DNA of 8,361 nucleotides from NCBI GenBank assembly GCA_946478765.1, contig CAMLDH010000153.1:1-8361 (forward strand), in the 5' to 3' direction. Numbering within the stretch: the first letter of the stretch is position 1; each line of letters opens with the position of its first letter. Of this stretch, positions 1-6,215 are shown piece by piece. The position numbers and the translations under genes were made by a program. The DNA is from an uncultured Oxalobacteraceae bacterium. Lineage in GTDB: Bacteria > Pseudomonadota > Gammaproteobacteria > Burkholderiales > Burkholderiaceae. A model generated the notes under the pieces. The model was not told the origin of the DNA and ran no database searches. It saw only the letters and a program-made list of their open reading frames with translations.

Positions 1-612
1 AAATACTAAAGCAAGCCGCATGACTTGACGCGTCATCTTTGTTGACAACTACCGGGGTTGTGGTGCCTTCGATGGTTCTGTCGCGTTAAGCCGAGCCATC
101 AAGGGGTTGTGTACGGGCATTGCGCGTCGAAAGCGCAGACGTATTACGGCTTCAAAGGCTTGTTGCTGATCGATGAACGCGGTGTGATTGGCATATTGCC
201 TTGGTGCCGGCCAATATCGATGAGCGCGATGCCCTGGAGGATCTGGAACTGGCGCGCCTCATGGGGATGCTGCTGGGAGACAAAGGCTTCATCCGGCCTG
301 AATTGACGGCCCGGCTGGCCGCTCAGCGACTCGATTTGCAGACGCCGAAAAGGAGCAACATGCAGGAAACGCGCAGCCAGGGGTTTCTGGCGTGGATGAA
401 AGGGCAGCGCCGTCTGGTTGAAACGGTCATTGGCCAATTGGCCGAGCGGTTTCATATCGAGAGGACCCGAGCCCGCGATGTCTGGCATCTGGTTTCCCGC
501 ATCGCGCGCAAAATCGCCTCGCATACGTTATGTGTCTTGATCAACAGAACTCTGAATGGGCGGGATCTCGATATTGAAAACCTCGTTGCCGTGTAAGTCG
601 CACATCGCGTTC
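1..612 (+). mobile_element. Decayed 3' part of an IS982-family insertion sequence
   Basis: The segment is dominated by a broken IS982-type transposase read on the plus strand. The left end of the element is not visible: the N-terminal part of the transposase is absent or unreadable and frames upstream of base 58 carry stops. Just after the transposase stop codon (594-596) the bases agtcgcacatcgcgtt, about 597-612, look like the short terminal sequence that usually follows the stop closely in this family. Without the left copy the inverted repeat cannot be confirmed, so the right boundary is an estimate. No target-site duplication can be shown. The element is most likely immobile. Confidence 0.6.
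58..596 (+). pseudogene. IS982-family transposase, 5'-truncated and frameshifted
   Basis: Two frames together give one transposase. The first, about 112-192, reads YGHCASKAQTYYGFKG and then LLLIDERGVIG. The second, from about 195 to the stop at 594-596, reads IALVPANIDERDALEDL, then LLGDKGF, then RRLVETVIGQLAERFHIE and RARDVWHLVSRIARKI. These are characteristic IS982-family DDE transposase blocks; the Asp of GDKGF (codon 279-281) and the Glu of VETVIGQ (codon 420-422) are probable second and third catalytic acids. The first Asp is not visible. The frames join at about 193, where one missing base would restore a gap of family-like length between GVI and PAN. Reading upstream of base 90 is poor and may contain another lesion. 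The family call is by recognition of motifs; confidence in the frameshift is high, in the 5' limit low. Confidence 0.8.
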
Positions 613-715
613 TATATGTAAAAGACAAAATAGATGAATCAGGCCATCTAACACACTCACCAAAAGAAATCGTTCGGATTGCTGTTCAGCTAACGCGGAT
701 TTAGGTCAAAGGAAA
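613..715. other. Short AT-rich gap between IS remnant and small membrane ORF
   Basis: I see no gene, RNA or convincing promoter here. The frame of the downstream ORF stays open back to a TGA at 635-637 but contains no ATG, GTG or TTG before 716, so the ORF cannot be extended with a normal start codon. Confidence 0.5.
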
Positions 716-1054
716 TTGAATTTTCTTCAACGAATTAAATTAGCCCAACTAATAATAACAATTGGTTTAGCACCATTCATCATAGTGGTTGCACTGGAGA
801 CAATTGTGATTATGACTTTACCTCTGATCACAACAAATGTTGGTGGTTCTGACGTTTTTTCTTTTGTCTTTCTTGGTGTGGTTACATATAGCTTTGCATT
901 GTTGGTTGCCGGACCAGGAGTTGTTTGGCTTACTTTATTAATTTACAAAAATGCTGCTTTGCGCTCAGTTAAGGCAACAGTTTTAGTTGTCGTTGCGATT
1001 CTAATTTTTCTCTCTCCATTGATCTGGAACATTTGGTTCTTTGCTCGGCATTGA
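716..1054 (+). CDS. Hypothetical small membrane protein, three predicted helices
   Basis: I do not recognise this protein. The reading frame gives 112 residues from a TTG start. Hydrophobic stretches at about residues 11-36, 48-77 and 86-109 suggest three membrane helices, with short polar links (TTNVGGSD near 40-46; YKNAALRSVK near 77-86) and a GPG turn in the second helix. A basic tail WFFARH ends it. The start is weak: AAAGGA lies only a few bases before TTG 716; GTG 785 or ATG 812 are other options but would cut into the first helix. Base composition is clearly more AT-rich than in the cell-wall genes, and the ORF sits between an IS remnant and the terminator, which fits acquired or relict DNA. 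The coherent pattern of helices argues for a real or recently real gene, but chance in AT-rich DNA is possible. Confidence 0.5.
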   Translation: MNFLQRIKLAQLIITIGLAPFIIVVALETIVIMTLPLITTNVGGSDVFSFVFLGVVTYSFALLVAGPGVVWLTLLIYKNAALRSVKATVLVVVAILIFLSPLIWNIWFFARH

Positions 1055-1157
1055 CCTGACTCGGGATCATCAGCTTGTCGCGCTCGCGACTGCAAAAGAC
1101 AAAGCAGTGTTTGAATGGTAACCACAAGTTTTTATTGAGCTTTTTACAAAAAGCCGC
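1055..1157. other. Gap without a convincing gene; possible gene-end relic
   Basis: No start-to-stop gene is visible. In one plus frame a run ending at the TAA 1119-1121 reads LTRDHQLVALATAKDKAVFEW, which looks protein-like but has no start codon of its own. A short perfect dyad GTCGCG/CGCGAC lies at 1077-1090 with only two bases between the arms and no T-run, so it is not a terminator. Confidence 0.35.
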
Positions 1158-1197
1158 CCAATAAAAAAACGACGCACACGGCGTCGTTTTTTATTGG
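1158..1197. terminator. Bidirectional intrinsic terminator after the peroxiredoxin gene
   Basis: Bases 1164-1175 pair with 1181-1192 around a five-base loop ACACG: the core is CGACGC/GCGTCG flanked by an A-run on the left and T-run on the right. The pairing continues through CCAAT (1158-1162) and ATTGG (1193-1197) with one extra A bulged. A GC core followed by a T-run occurs on both strands. On the minus strand it lies 16 bases past the peroxiredoxin stop and should end that transcript; on the plus strand it would stop reading from the small membrane ORF. Confidence 0.88.
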
Positions 1198-1212
1198 CGA
1201 AGCGAAAAACTT

Positions 1213-1719
1213 TTACCCCAACTGCCCCAGCAAGGTTTCTGCATTCGACACTTCGAATTTGCCGCCGTCCTCGACATTCAATTGCTTCACCACGCCGTCT
1301 TCAACCAGCATCGAGTAACGCTGCGAGCGCGTGCCCATGCCGAATTTGCTGAAGTCCGCATCGAGGCCCAGCGCTTTGCTGAATGCAGCATTGCCGTCCG
1401 CCATCATGCGCACGGTGCCGGTCGCTTTTTGGTCGCGGCCCCAGGCACCCATCACGAATGCATCGTTGACCGAGATGCACCAGATTTCATCGACGCCTTT
1501 GGCTTTCAGGTCGGCCGCGTGCTTCACATAGCCGGGAACGTGTTGCGCAGAGCAAGTCGGCGTGTATGCGCCCGGCAAACCGAAGATCGCGATCTTCTTT
1601 CCTTTGGTCAGGTCGCCTACGTTAAAGGTGTTCGGGCCGAGCGAACAGCCGGCAGCTTCGACTTCGATAAATTCTGCCAGTGCGCCTTCCGGCAGGCGGT
1701 CGCCAATCTTGATGGTCAT
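1213..1719 (-). CDS. Prx5-type peroxiredoxin (thiol peroxidase)
   Basis: A 168-residue cytoplasmic peroxidase of the AhpC/TSA superfamily, Prx5 group, which reduces H2O2 and organic hydroperoxides. The active-site signature is at residues 49-56, PGAYTPTC, giving peroxidatic Cys56 with Pro49 and Thr53; Arg131 in GTRSQRYSM is the probable third active-site residue. The block VDEIWCISVNDAFVMGAW (76-93) is typical of bacterial glutathione/glutaredoxin-dependent Prx5 proteins. Cys25 and Cys81 are the other cysteines, and no C-terminal glutaredoxin domain is fused. The start at 1719 (MTIKIGDRLP) is chosen because AGGAGT lies four bases upstream (1724-1729); the frame stays open nine residues further but without a better ribosome site. 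It lies downstream of ftsZ on the same strand, behind a terminator, so it probably has its own promoter or depends on readthrough. No OxyR site was recognised. Confidence 0.93.
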   Translation of the reverse strand: MTIKIGDRLPEGALAEFIEVEAAGCSLGPNTFNVGDLTKGKKIAIFGLPGAYTPTCSAQHVPGYVKHAADLKAKGVDEIWCISVNDAFVMGAWGRDQKATGTVRMMADGNAAFSKALGLDADFSKFGMGTRSQRYSMLVEDGVVKQLNVEDGGKFEVSNAETLLGQLG

Positions 1720-1741
1720 GAAAACTCCTATGAAGTGGTTG

Positions 1742-1753
1742 AGCAATATTGCT
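1742..1753. promoter_or_regulatory. Perfect 12-bp palindrome upstream of the peroxiredoxin start
   Basis: AGCAATATTGCT is fully self-complementary and is centred about 28 bases upstream of the peroxiredoxin start codon, between the ftsZ terminator and the ribosome site. It could be a regulator site or a small 5'-leader hairpin. No regulator is recognised and chance is possible. Confidence 0.3.
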
Positions 1754-1786
1754 AAATAAAAACGCCGCGCCAGCGAGGCGCGGCGT
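1754..1786 (-). terminator. Intrinsic terminator of the ftsZ transcript
   Basis: ACGCCGCGCC (1762-1771) and GGCGCGGCGT (1777-1786) form a perfect ten-base-pair stem with a five-base loop. On the minus strand the stem is followed by TTTTTATTT (1754-1762 region), the classical layout for Rho-independent termination. It lies about 75 bases past the ftsZ stop codon and ahead of the peroxiredoxin gene, so it should end most dcw transcripts. On the plus strand there is no T-run after the stem. Confidence 0.88.
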
Positions 1787-1834
1787 GCAAACCGCAGTAT
1801 GCCTTGTTCTGCTTTTTCCTGCAGACGGCCAACC

Positions 1835-1852
1835 GCCCGGTCTCATCCGGGC
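1835..1852 (-). other. Small hairpin just after the ftsZ stop codon
   Basis: GCCCGG (1835-1840) pairs perfectly with CCGGGC (1847-1852) around six bases. It begins eight bases after the ftsZ stop on the minus strand and has no T-run, so it is not a terminator by itself. It may protect the 3' end of the ftsZ message. Confidence 0.35.
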
Positions 1853-1859
1853 AGATGGA

Positions 1860-3050
1860 TCAGTCCGCTTGCTTGCGCAAAAAGGCTGGAATGTCGTACG
1901 TTTCCATGCCGTTCTTTTCCAGCGCACGCACCGTCTCCGATGCCGATTCGCGACGCCATACCGCCGGCGCTTTCAAACCGTCAAACGACGGTGCCGACTG
2001 CGCGGCGCTGTGGCCCTGCATCATGCCGGTATGGGCCATCATCGGTTCGTTATGGGTACCGGTGCGCAGCACCGGCGTCTGCACCAGTTGCACTGTCTTG
2101 CGTGCACGGCCGAGGCCGGTGGCAACCACGGTTACGCGAATGTCGTCGCCCATCGTGTCGTCATACGCGATCCCCTGCGCGATCGACGCATCGGGCGCGG
2201 CGAATGCCCGCACCGTCGCCATGACTTCCTTGATTTCCTTGCCCTTGAGGCCACGGCTGGCGGTCACGTTGACCAGCACGCCGCGCGCGCCGGACAAGTC
2301 GATGCCGTCCAGGAGCGGCGATGCAACCGCCTGCTCGGCGGCGATGCGCGCACGATCGACACCGGTGGCCGTTGCGGTGCCCATCATGGCCTTGCCCTGC
2401 TCGCCCATGATGGTTTTCACGTCGTTGAAGTCGACGTTGATGTGGCCCGGCACATTGATGATTTCGGCGATGCCGGCCACTGCATTGTTCAGCACATCGT
2501 CGGCATGTTGCAGCCATTCGATCATGCTGTCGTCTTCATAGATCTCTTCCAGTTTTTCATTCAGGATGATGATCAATGAATCGACATGCTGCGACAACGC
2601 TTCCAGACCTTCGTCGGCGATGTCCATGCATTTCTGGCCTTCATACGAGAATGGCTTCGACACCACTGCAACGGTCAGCGCGCCCTGCGCTTTTGCCACT
2701 TCTGCGACGATCGGCGCGGCGCCGGTGCCGGTGCCGCCGCCCATGCCGGCAGCGATGAACACCATGTGCGCGCCGCGCAATGCATCCTCGATGCGCGAGC
2801 GCGACTCTTCCGCCAGTTGGCGGCCGACTGCCGGCTTCATGCCGGCGCCCAGGCCGGTTTCGCCGATCTGGATGATGTTGTGCGCCTTGGATTGCTTCAA
2901 TGCTTGCGCATCGGTGTTGGCGGCGATGAATTCAACGCCGGACACGCCTTTGTTGATCATGTGTTGTACCGCATTGCCGCCGGCGCCGCCGACACCGACG
3001 ACCTTGATCACGGTGCCCAGTGTTGCGTTATCGAGCAGATCGATTTCCAT
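1860..3050 (-). CDS. ftsZ: Cell division GTPase FtsZ
   Basis: Tubulin-like GTPase of 396 residues that polymerises at mid-cell into the division ring and recruits the divisome. The nucleotide-binding start GVGGAGGNAV is at about 19-28, the tubulin signature GGGTGTG at 104-110, and the T7 synergy loop NVDFND at 205-210 with catalytic acids Asp207 and Asp210. The GTPase and C-terminal domains end near residue 318, followed by a fairly short variable linker and the conserved tail YDIPAFLRKQAD (385-396) that binds FtsA and other partners. Length is normal for the family. The start is supported by AAGGAG (3056-3061) five bases before ATG. It follows ftsA with a gap of about 150 bases and is followed by a strong terminator, so it is the last dcw gene of this transcript. 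No defect is seen. Confidence 0.99.
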   Translation of the reverse strand: MEIDLLDNATLGTVIKVVGVGGAGGNAVQHMINKGVSGVEFIAANTDAQALKQSKAHNIIQIGETGLGAGMKPAVGRQLAEESRSRIEDALRGAHMVFIAAGMGGGTGTGAAPIVAEVAKAQGALTVAVVSKPFSYEGQKCMDIADEGLEALSQHVDSLIIILNEKLEEIYEDDSMIEWLQHADDVLNNAVAGIAEIINVPGHINVDFNDVKTIMGEQGKAMMGTATATGVDRARIAAEQAVASPLLDGIDLSGARGVLVNVTASRGLKGKEIKEVMATVRAFAAPDASIAQGIAYDDTMGDDIRVTVVATGLGRARKTVQLVQTPVLRTGTHNEPMMAHTGMMQGHSAAQSAPSFDGLKAPAVWRRESASETVRALEKNGMETYDIPAFLRKQAD

Positions 3051-3081
3051 GATGACTCCTTGAAGTATGCAGTTTTCAGTC

Positions 3082-3110
3082 GTTAGTCACCGCGCGATGC
3101 GGCGACTAGC
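3082..3110. other. Imperfect inverted repeat in the ftsZ leader
   Basis: GTTAGTCACCGC (3082-3093) and GCGGCGACTAGC (3099-3110) form an approximately twelve-pair stem with a five-base loop; two positions are wobble or mismatch depending on strand. It lies about 30-60 bases ahead of the ftsZ start codon and upstream of its ribosome site, without a T-run. It could affect ftsZ message stability or act as a protein site; no known element is recognised. Confidence 0.4.
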
Positions 3111-3128
3111 AACTGCCAACTGCAGGTT

Positions 3129-3155
3129 GCTATACAAATAAAAAATTAATGTCAC
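3129..3155 (-). promoter_or_regulatory. Weak candidate ftsZ promoter in the ftsA-ftsZ gap
   Basis: On the minus strand GTGACA (3150-3155) resembles a -35 box and TATAGC (3129-3134) a -10 box, in an AT-rich stretch. The spacer is 15 bases, shorter than the usual 17, so this is only a candidate. Extra promoters close to ftsZ are known in other proteobacteria, which makes the place plausible. Confidence 0.25.
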
Positions 3156-3202
3156 GAAAAAACACGGCATACCGCCCGGCCGATTTTTTCATTCCATCCC
3201 GT

Positions 3203-4435
3203 TTAGAAATTACCCAAAAACCATTCCTTCATGCGCTGCCAGATTGCCTTCACCGACCCATCCTGCCGAGTCACGATGTGACCGCGCAAATACTGCTTTT
3301 TTGCTTCCAGCACCAAACCCAACACGGTTGCATAACGCGGGCTGCGCACGACATCCGCCAGTTGCCCGCTGTATTCAGGTGTGCCGAGGCGGGCCGGTTT
3401 CAGGAAGATGTCTTCCGCCAGTTCCACCATGCCCGGCATCATTCCGGAACCGCCGGTCAGCACGATGCCGGAAGACAGCACTTCTTCGTAACCCGACTCG
3501 CGCACCACCTGGTGCACCAGCGCAAATAATTCTTCGACACGCGGCTCGATCACCGCCGCCAATGCCTGGCGCGACAAGGTGCGCGAACCGCGATCGCCCA
3601 GGCCGGGCACTTCCAGCGTTTCGCCAGGGTCGGCCAATACTTGCTTGGCGACGCCGTAACGCAACTTGATTTCTTCCGCTTCCGAAGTCGGCGTACGCAA
3701 TGCCATGGCAATGTCATTGGTGATCTGATCGCCGGCAATCGGGATCACGGCGGTATGCCGAATCGCGCCTTCGGTAAAAATGGCGACATCGGTGGTGCCG
3801 CCGCCGATATCGATCAGCACCACGCCCAATTCTTTTTCATCCGGCGTCAACACCGCGTCGGCGGACGCCATCGGTTGCAAAATCAGATCGGATACTTCCA
3901 GTCCGCAACGACGCACGCACTTCACGATGTTTTGCACCGCCGATACCGCGCCGGTGACGATATGCACCTTGACTTCCAGTCGAATGCCGCTCATGCCGAT
4001 AGGCTCGCGCACGTCTTCCTGGCTATCGACGATGAATTCCTGCGGCACCGTATGCAGCAATTGCTGATCGGTCGGAATGTTGACCGCTTTCGCTGTTTCA
4101 ATCACGCGCGCCACATCGGCGGCGGTCACTTCCTTGTCCTTGATCGCCACCATGCCGCTGGAGTTGAAGCTGCGGATATGGCTGCCGGCGATGCCGGTAT
4201 ATACATTCCTGATTTTGCAATCGGCCATCAGCTCCGCTTCTTCGAGCGCGCGCTGAATGGATTCGACAGTCGCCTCGATATTGACGACCACGCCTTTCTT
4301 CAGACCCTTCGATTCCGCCTGCCCCAGGCCGATCACTTCATGCCGTCCGTTCGGCATGACCTCAGCCACCACGGCCACCACTTTCGAGGTGCCGATATCA
4401 AGACCGACGATTAAATTTTTTGCATCTTTTGTCAT
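3203..4435 (-). CDS. ftsA: Cell division protein FtsA
   Basis: Actin-like ATPase of 410 residues that tethers FtsZ to the inner membrane and helps recruit later division proteins. Visible actin-fold motifs are phosphate-1 VGLDIGTSKV (10-19), phosphate-2 VLIDIGGGTTDVAIF (206-220) and the adenosine motif GIVLTGGSGMMPGM (323-336). The SHS2/1C domain inserted in subdomain 1 corresponds to roughly residues 85-165. The C terminus VKAIWQRMKEWFLGNF (395-410) is the amphipathic membrane-targeting helix. The frame is open 16 residues further upstream into the end of ftsQ, but the ATG at 4435 (MTKDAKNLIVGLDIG) matches family N-termini. Its ribosome site is weak (ACGGAA about seven bases upstream), which suggests coupling to ftsQ translation; ftsQ stops 10 bases upstream. 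The gene is intact. Confidence 0.98.
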   Translation of the reverse strand: MTKDAKNLIVGLDIGTSKVVAVVAEVMPNGRHEVIGLGQAESKGLKKGVVVNIEATVESIQRALEEAELMADCKIRNVYTGIAGSHIRSFNSSGMVAIKDKEVTAADVARVIETAKAVNIPTDQQLLHTVPQEFIVDSQEDVREPIGMSGIRLEVKVHIVTGAVSAVQNIVKCVRRCGLEVSDLILQPMASADAVLTPDEKELGVVLIDIGGGTTDVAIFTEGAIRHTAVIPIAGDQITNDIAMALRTPTSEAEEIKLRYGVAKQVLADPGETLEVPGLGDRGSRTLSRQALAAVIEPRVEELFALVHQVVRESGYEEVLSSGIVLTGGSGMMPGMVELAEDIFLKPARLGTPEYSGQLADVVRSPRYATVLGLVLEAKKQYLRGHIVTRQDGSVKAIWQRMKEWFLGNF

Positions 4436-4445
4436 GTCGTTCCGT

Positions 4446-5213
4446 TTACTTTTTTTTGCCGTCCAACCCAAACGCCAAGCCACTGGCCTTTAACGCCATG
4501 CCATTCGGATAACGCATATCCACGCTTTCGATCCGATCCTGCAATCGCGCCACCAGTTGCGGATAGATATGCACCAGCCGATCGACCCGCTCCCGCAGCG
4601 TCGTCCTGCTTTGTTCGCGTCCCAACTCCACGGTCATCCCATTGTTCAACTTGACCGTCCATGCGTACCGCTTCGACAACTGCACCGAATCGGGCGCAAG
4701 ATTGGCTGGCGCAAACCAGTCGCGCAACTCCTTGAAACGCGCGACCACTTCCTTCTCGCTGCCTTCCGGACCGGAAAATTCCGGCAGCTCGCCGTCTTCC
4801 TCCGCTTCCGCCAGATTGACGGTAAACACATCCCCTTTTACCGACAACAAACGCCCTTCGTCACCCCAGGCGCCCAACAGCGCGTGCTCTTCCAGCGTCA
4901 CGATCAACTGGTTCGGCCATTCGCGCCGCACCGTCGCCTTGCGCACCCATGGCACCGACTCGAACGCGAGTCGCACCGCATCCAGATTGGCGGTAAAAAA
5001 ATTGCCCTTGATGCGCGGCAGCGCCGTGCCTTTCACGGTCGAGCGTGTGATATGCCGCAAGTCCGACTCTGCCGCGCCTTCGATGCGGATCACCTTGAGC
5101 GTAAACATCGGGCGCTGCGCGATCCACCACAAGCCGGCAGACAGCAATGCGAGCGCAAACAATCCAAGCAAGGCATTGGAAGTCGCGTTCAACATTTTGA
5201 TGTCATGCCACAT
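4446..5213 (-). CDS. ftsQ: Cell division protein FtsQ
   Basis: Bitopic inner-membrane protein of 255 residues that, with FtsL and FtsB, links the cytoplasmic ring to septal peptidoglycan synthesis. A short cytoplasmic part is followed by one membrane helix (about 13-32), then a periplasmic POTRA domain (about 37-108, starting MFTLKVIRIEGA) and the FtsQ/DivIB domain, containing VPWVRKATVRREWPNQLIV (88-106) and the conserved VDMRYPNGMAL (231-241) near the end. Length is usual for betaproteobacteria. The start at 5213 has AGGA about eight bases upstream. It lies 18 bases after ddlB and 10 bases before ftsA. The last codons, AAA AAA AAG before TAA, form a run of eight A and contain the heptamer A AAA AAG (see findings). 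Confidence 0.97.
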   Translation of the reverse strand: MWHDIKMLNATSNALLGLFALALLSAGLWWIAQRPMFTLKVIRIEGAAESDLRHITRSTVKGTALPRIKGNFFTANLDAVRLAFESVPWVRKATVRREWPNQLIVTLEEHALLGAWGDEGRLLSVKGDVFTVNLAEAEEDGELPEFSGPEGSEKEVVARFKELRDWFAPANLAPDSVQLSKRYAWTVKLNNGMTVELGREQSRTTLRERVDRLVHIYPQLVARLQDRIESVDMRYPNGMALKASGLAFGLDGKKK

Positions 5214-5231
5214 TGTCTTTTCCTGATCCGC

Positions 5232-6215
5232 TTAAGTGGGTGTCCAGTCTTTGGTGGGCGTCAATTCCAGCGCCGCCGATTTCAAAATCTCCACGCACAA
5301 ATCTTCGTAATTCACGCCGGCCGCCTTGGCCGCCATCGGCACCAGAGAATGCCCGGTCATGCCTGGCGAAGTATTGATTTCCAGCAAAAATGGTTCGTTG
5401 TCCGACGCGCGCAGCATGAAATCCACGCGTGCCCAACCGGCACTTCCCACCGCGTTGAATGCGCGTACCGCCAGCGACTGAATCCGTTTCGTCAATTCTT
5501 CATCCAGCGGCGCCGGGCACAAATACTGGGTATCGTCGCTGAAGTACTTGTGCTGATAGTCGTAATTGCCTTCGGGCGCACGGATCTCGACGATCGGCAA
5601 CGCGCGCGCAGCGCGGCCCTTGCCGAGCACCGGCACCGTCAATTCGCGTCCGGTGACGAATTCCTCCGCCAGCACGACCTCGTCGTATTTGGCGCAATGC
5701 GCAAAGGCGTCGCGCATGCCCGAATGAGCCACGACCTTGCTGATACCGATGGTGGAGCCCTCGTGCGGCGCCTTGAGCATCAGCGGCAATCCCAGATCGT
5801 CCGACACCTGGCGCAGCTCTTCGAGTGTCGCTGCCTTTGCATCCAGCACGACAAAGCGCGGCGTCGGCAAACCGTGACTGAGCCAGACGCGCTTGGTCAT
5901 GATCTTGTCCATCCCAATCGACGACGCCATCACGCCGGAACCGGTGTACGGAATGCCGAGTTGCTCCAGCACGCCTTGCAAGGTGCCGTCTTCGCCGTAA
6001 CGGCCGTGCAATGCGATGAACACGCGGTCGAATTTCTCCGCCGCCAGTTCCGCCAGACTGCGTTCGGCCGGATCGAATGCATGCGCGTCGACCCCCTTGC
6101 TTTGCAGCGCCTTCACCACGCCGCTGCCTGACATCAGCGACACTTCGCGTTCGGCGGAACGTCCGCCAAAGAGCACGCCTACTTTTCCGAATTCATTTGC
6201 CATGTTTGCACTCAT
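5232..6215 (-). CDS. ddlB: D-alanine--D-alanine ligase
   Basis: ATP-grasp ligase of 327 residues that joins two D-Ala for the UDP-MurNAc-pentapeptide. The N-terminal domain carries [10 protein letters not shown] (17-26; the Glu is the usual substrate-binding residue) and [12 protein letters not shown] (70-81). ATP-binding Lys148 is followed by the Ser-containing loop [10 protein letters not shown] (151-160). The omega loop [14 protein letters not shown] (218-231) starts with Tyr, as expected for a dipeptide ligase. Metal-binding residues lie in RVDFM (263-267) and [12 protein letters not shown] (279-290). ATG 6215 overlaps the murC stop as ATGA. However, AAGGA lies directly against that ATG and about ten bases before a second in-frame ATG at 6203 ([14 protein letters not shown]), so the real start may be 6203. 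Its place between murC and ftsQ supports ddlB rather than an unlinked ddlA. Confidence 0.97.
   Translation of the reverse strand: MSANMANEFGKVGVLFGGRSAEREVSLMSGSGVVKALQSKGVDAHAFDPAERSLAELAAEKFDRVFIALHGRYGEDGTLQGVLEQLGIPYTGSGVMASSIGMDKIMTKRVWLSHGLPTPRFVVLDAKAATLEELRQVSDDLGLPLMLKAPHEGSTIGISKVVAHSGMRDAFAHCAKYDEVVLAEEFVTGRELTVPVLGKGRAARALPIVEIRAPEGNYDYQHKYFSDDTQYLCPAPLDEELTKRIQSLAVRAFNAVGSAGWARVDFMLRASDNEPFLLEINTSPGMTGHSLVPMAAKAAGVNYEDLCVEILKSAALELTPTKDWTPT

Noticed and set aside
613..715. Integron attC-like or other recombination site in the gap after the IS remnant
   Set aside because: Scattered CTAAC-type words are present, but no paired inverse core or simple/complex site architecture can be drawn.
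1077..1090. Perfect dyad GTCGCG-CT-CGCGAC as a terminator
   Set aside because: The loop would be too small without opening a pair and no T-run follows on either strand.
1720..1746. Nine-residue N-terminal extension of the peroxiredoxin
   Set aside because: The extension overlaps the AGGAGT ribosome site that serves the ATG at 1719, and the shorter form matches the family start MTIKIGDRLP.
4436..4483. Sixteen-residue N-terminal extension of FtsA
   Set aside because: It lies inside the end of ftsQ, lacks a ribosome site, and FtsA proteins begin close to the VGLDIGTSKV motif.
4557..6131. Long open frame (524 codons) on the plus strand opposite ftsQ and ddlB
   Set aside because: It spans two well-supported minus-strand genes, has no plausible domain and the same His/Arg/Gln-rich composition, so it is a shadow of codon bias.
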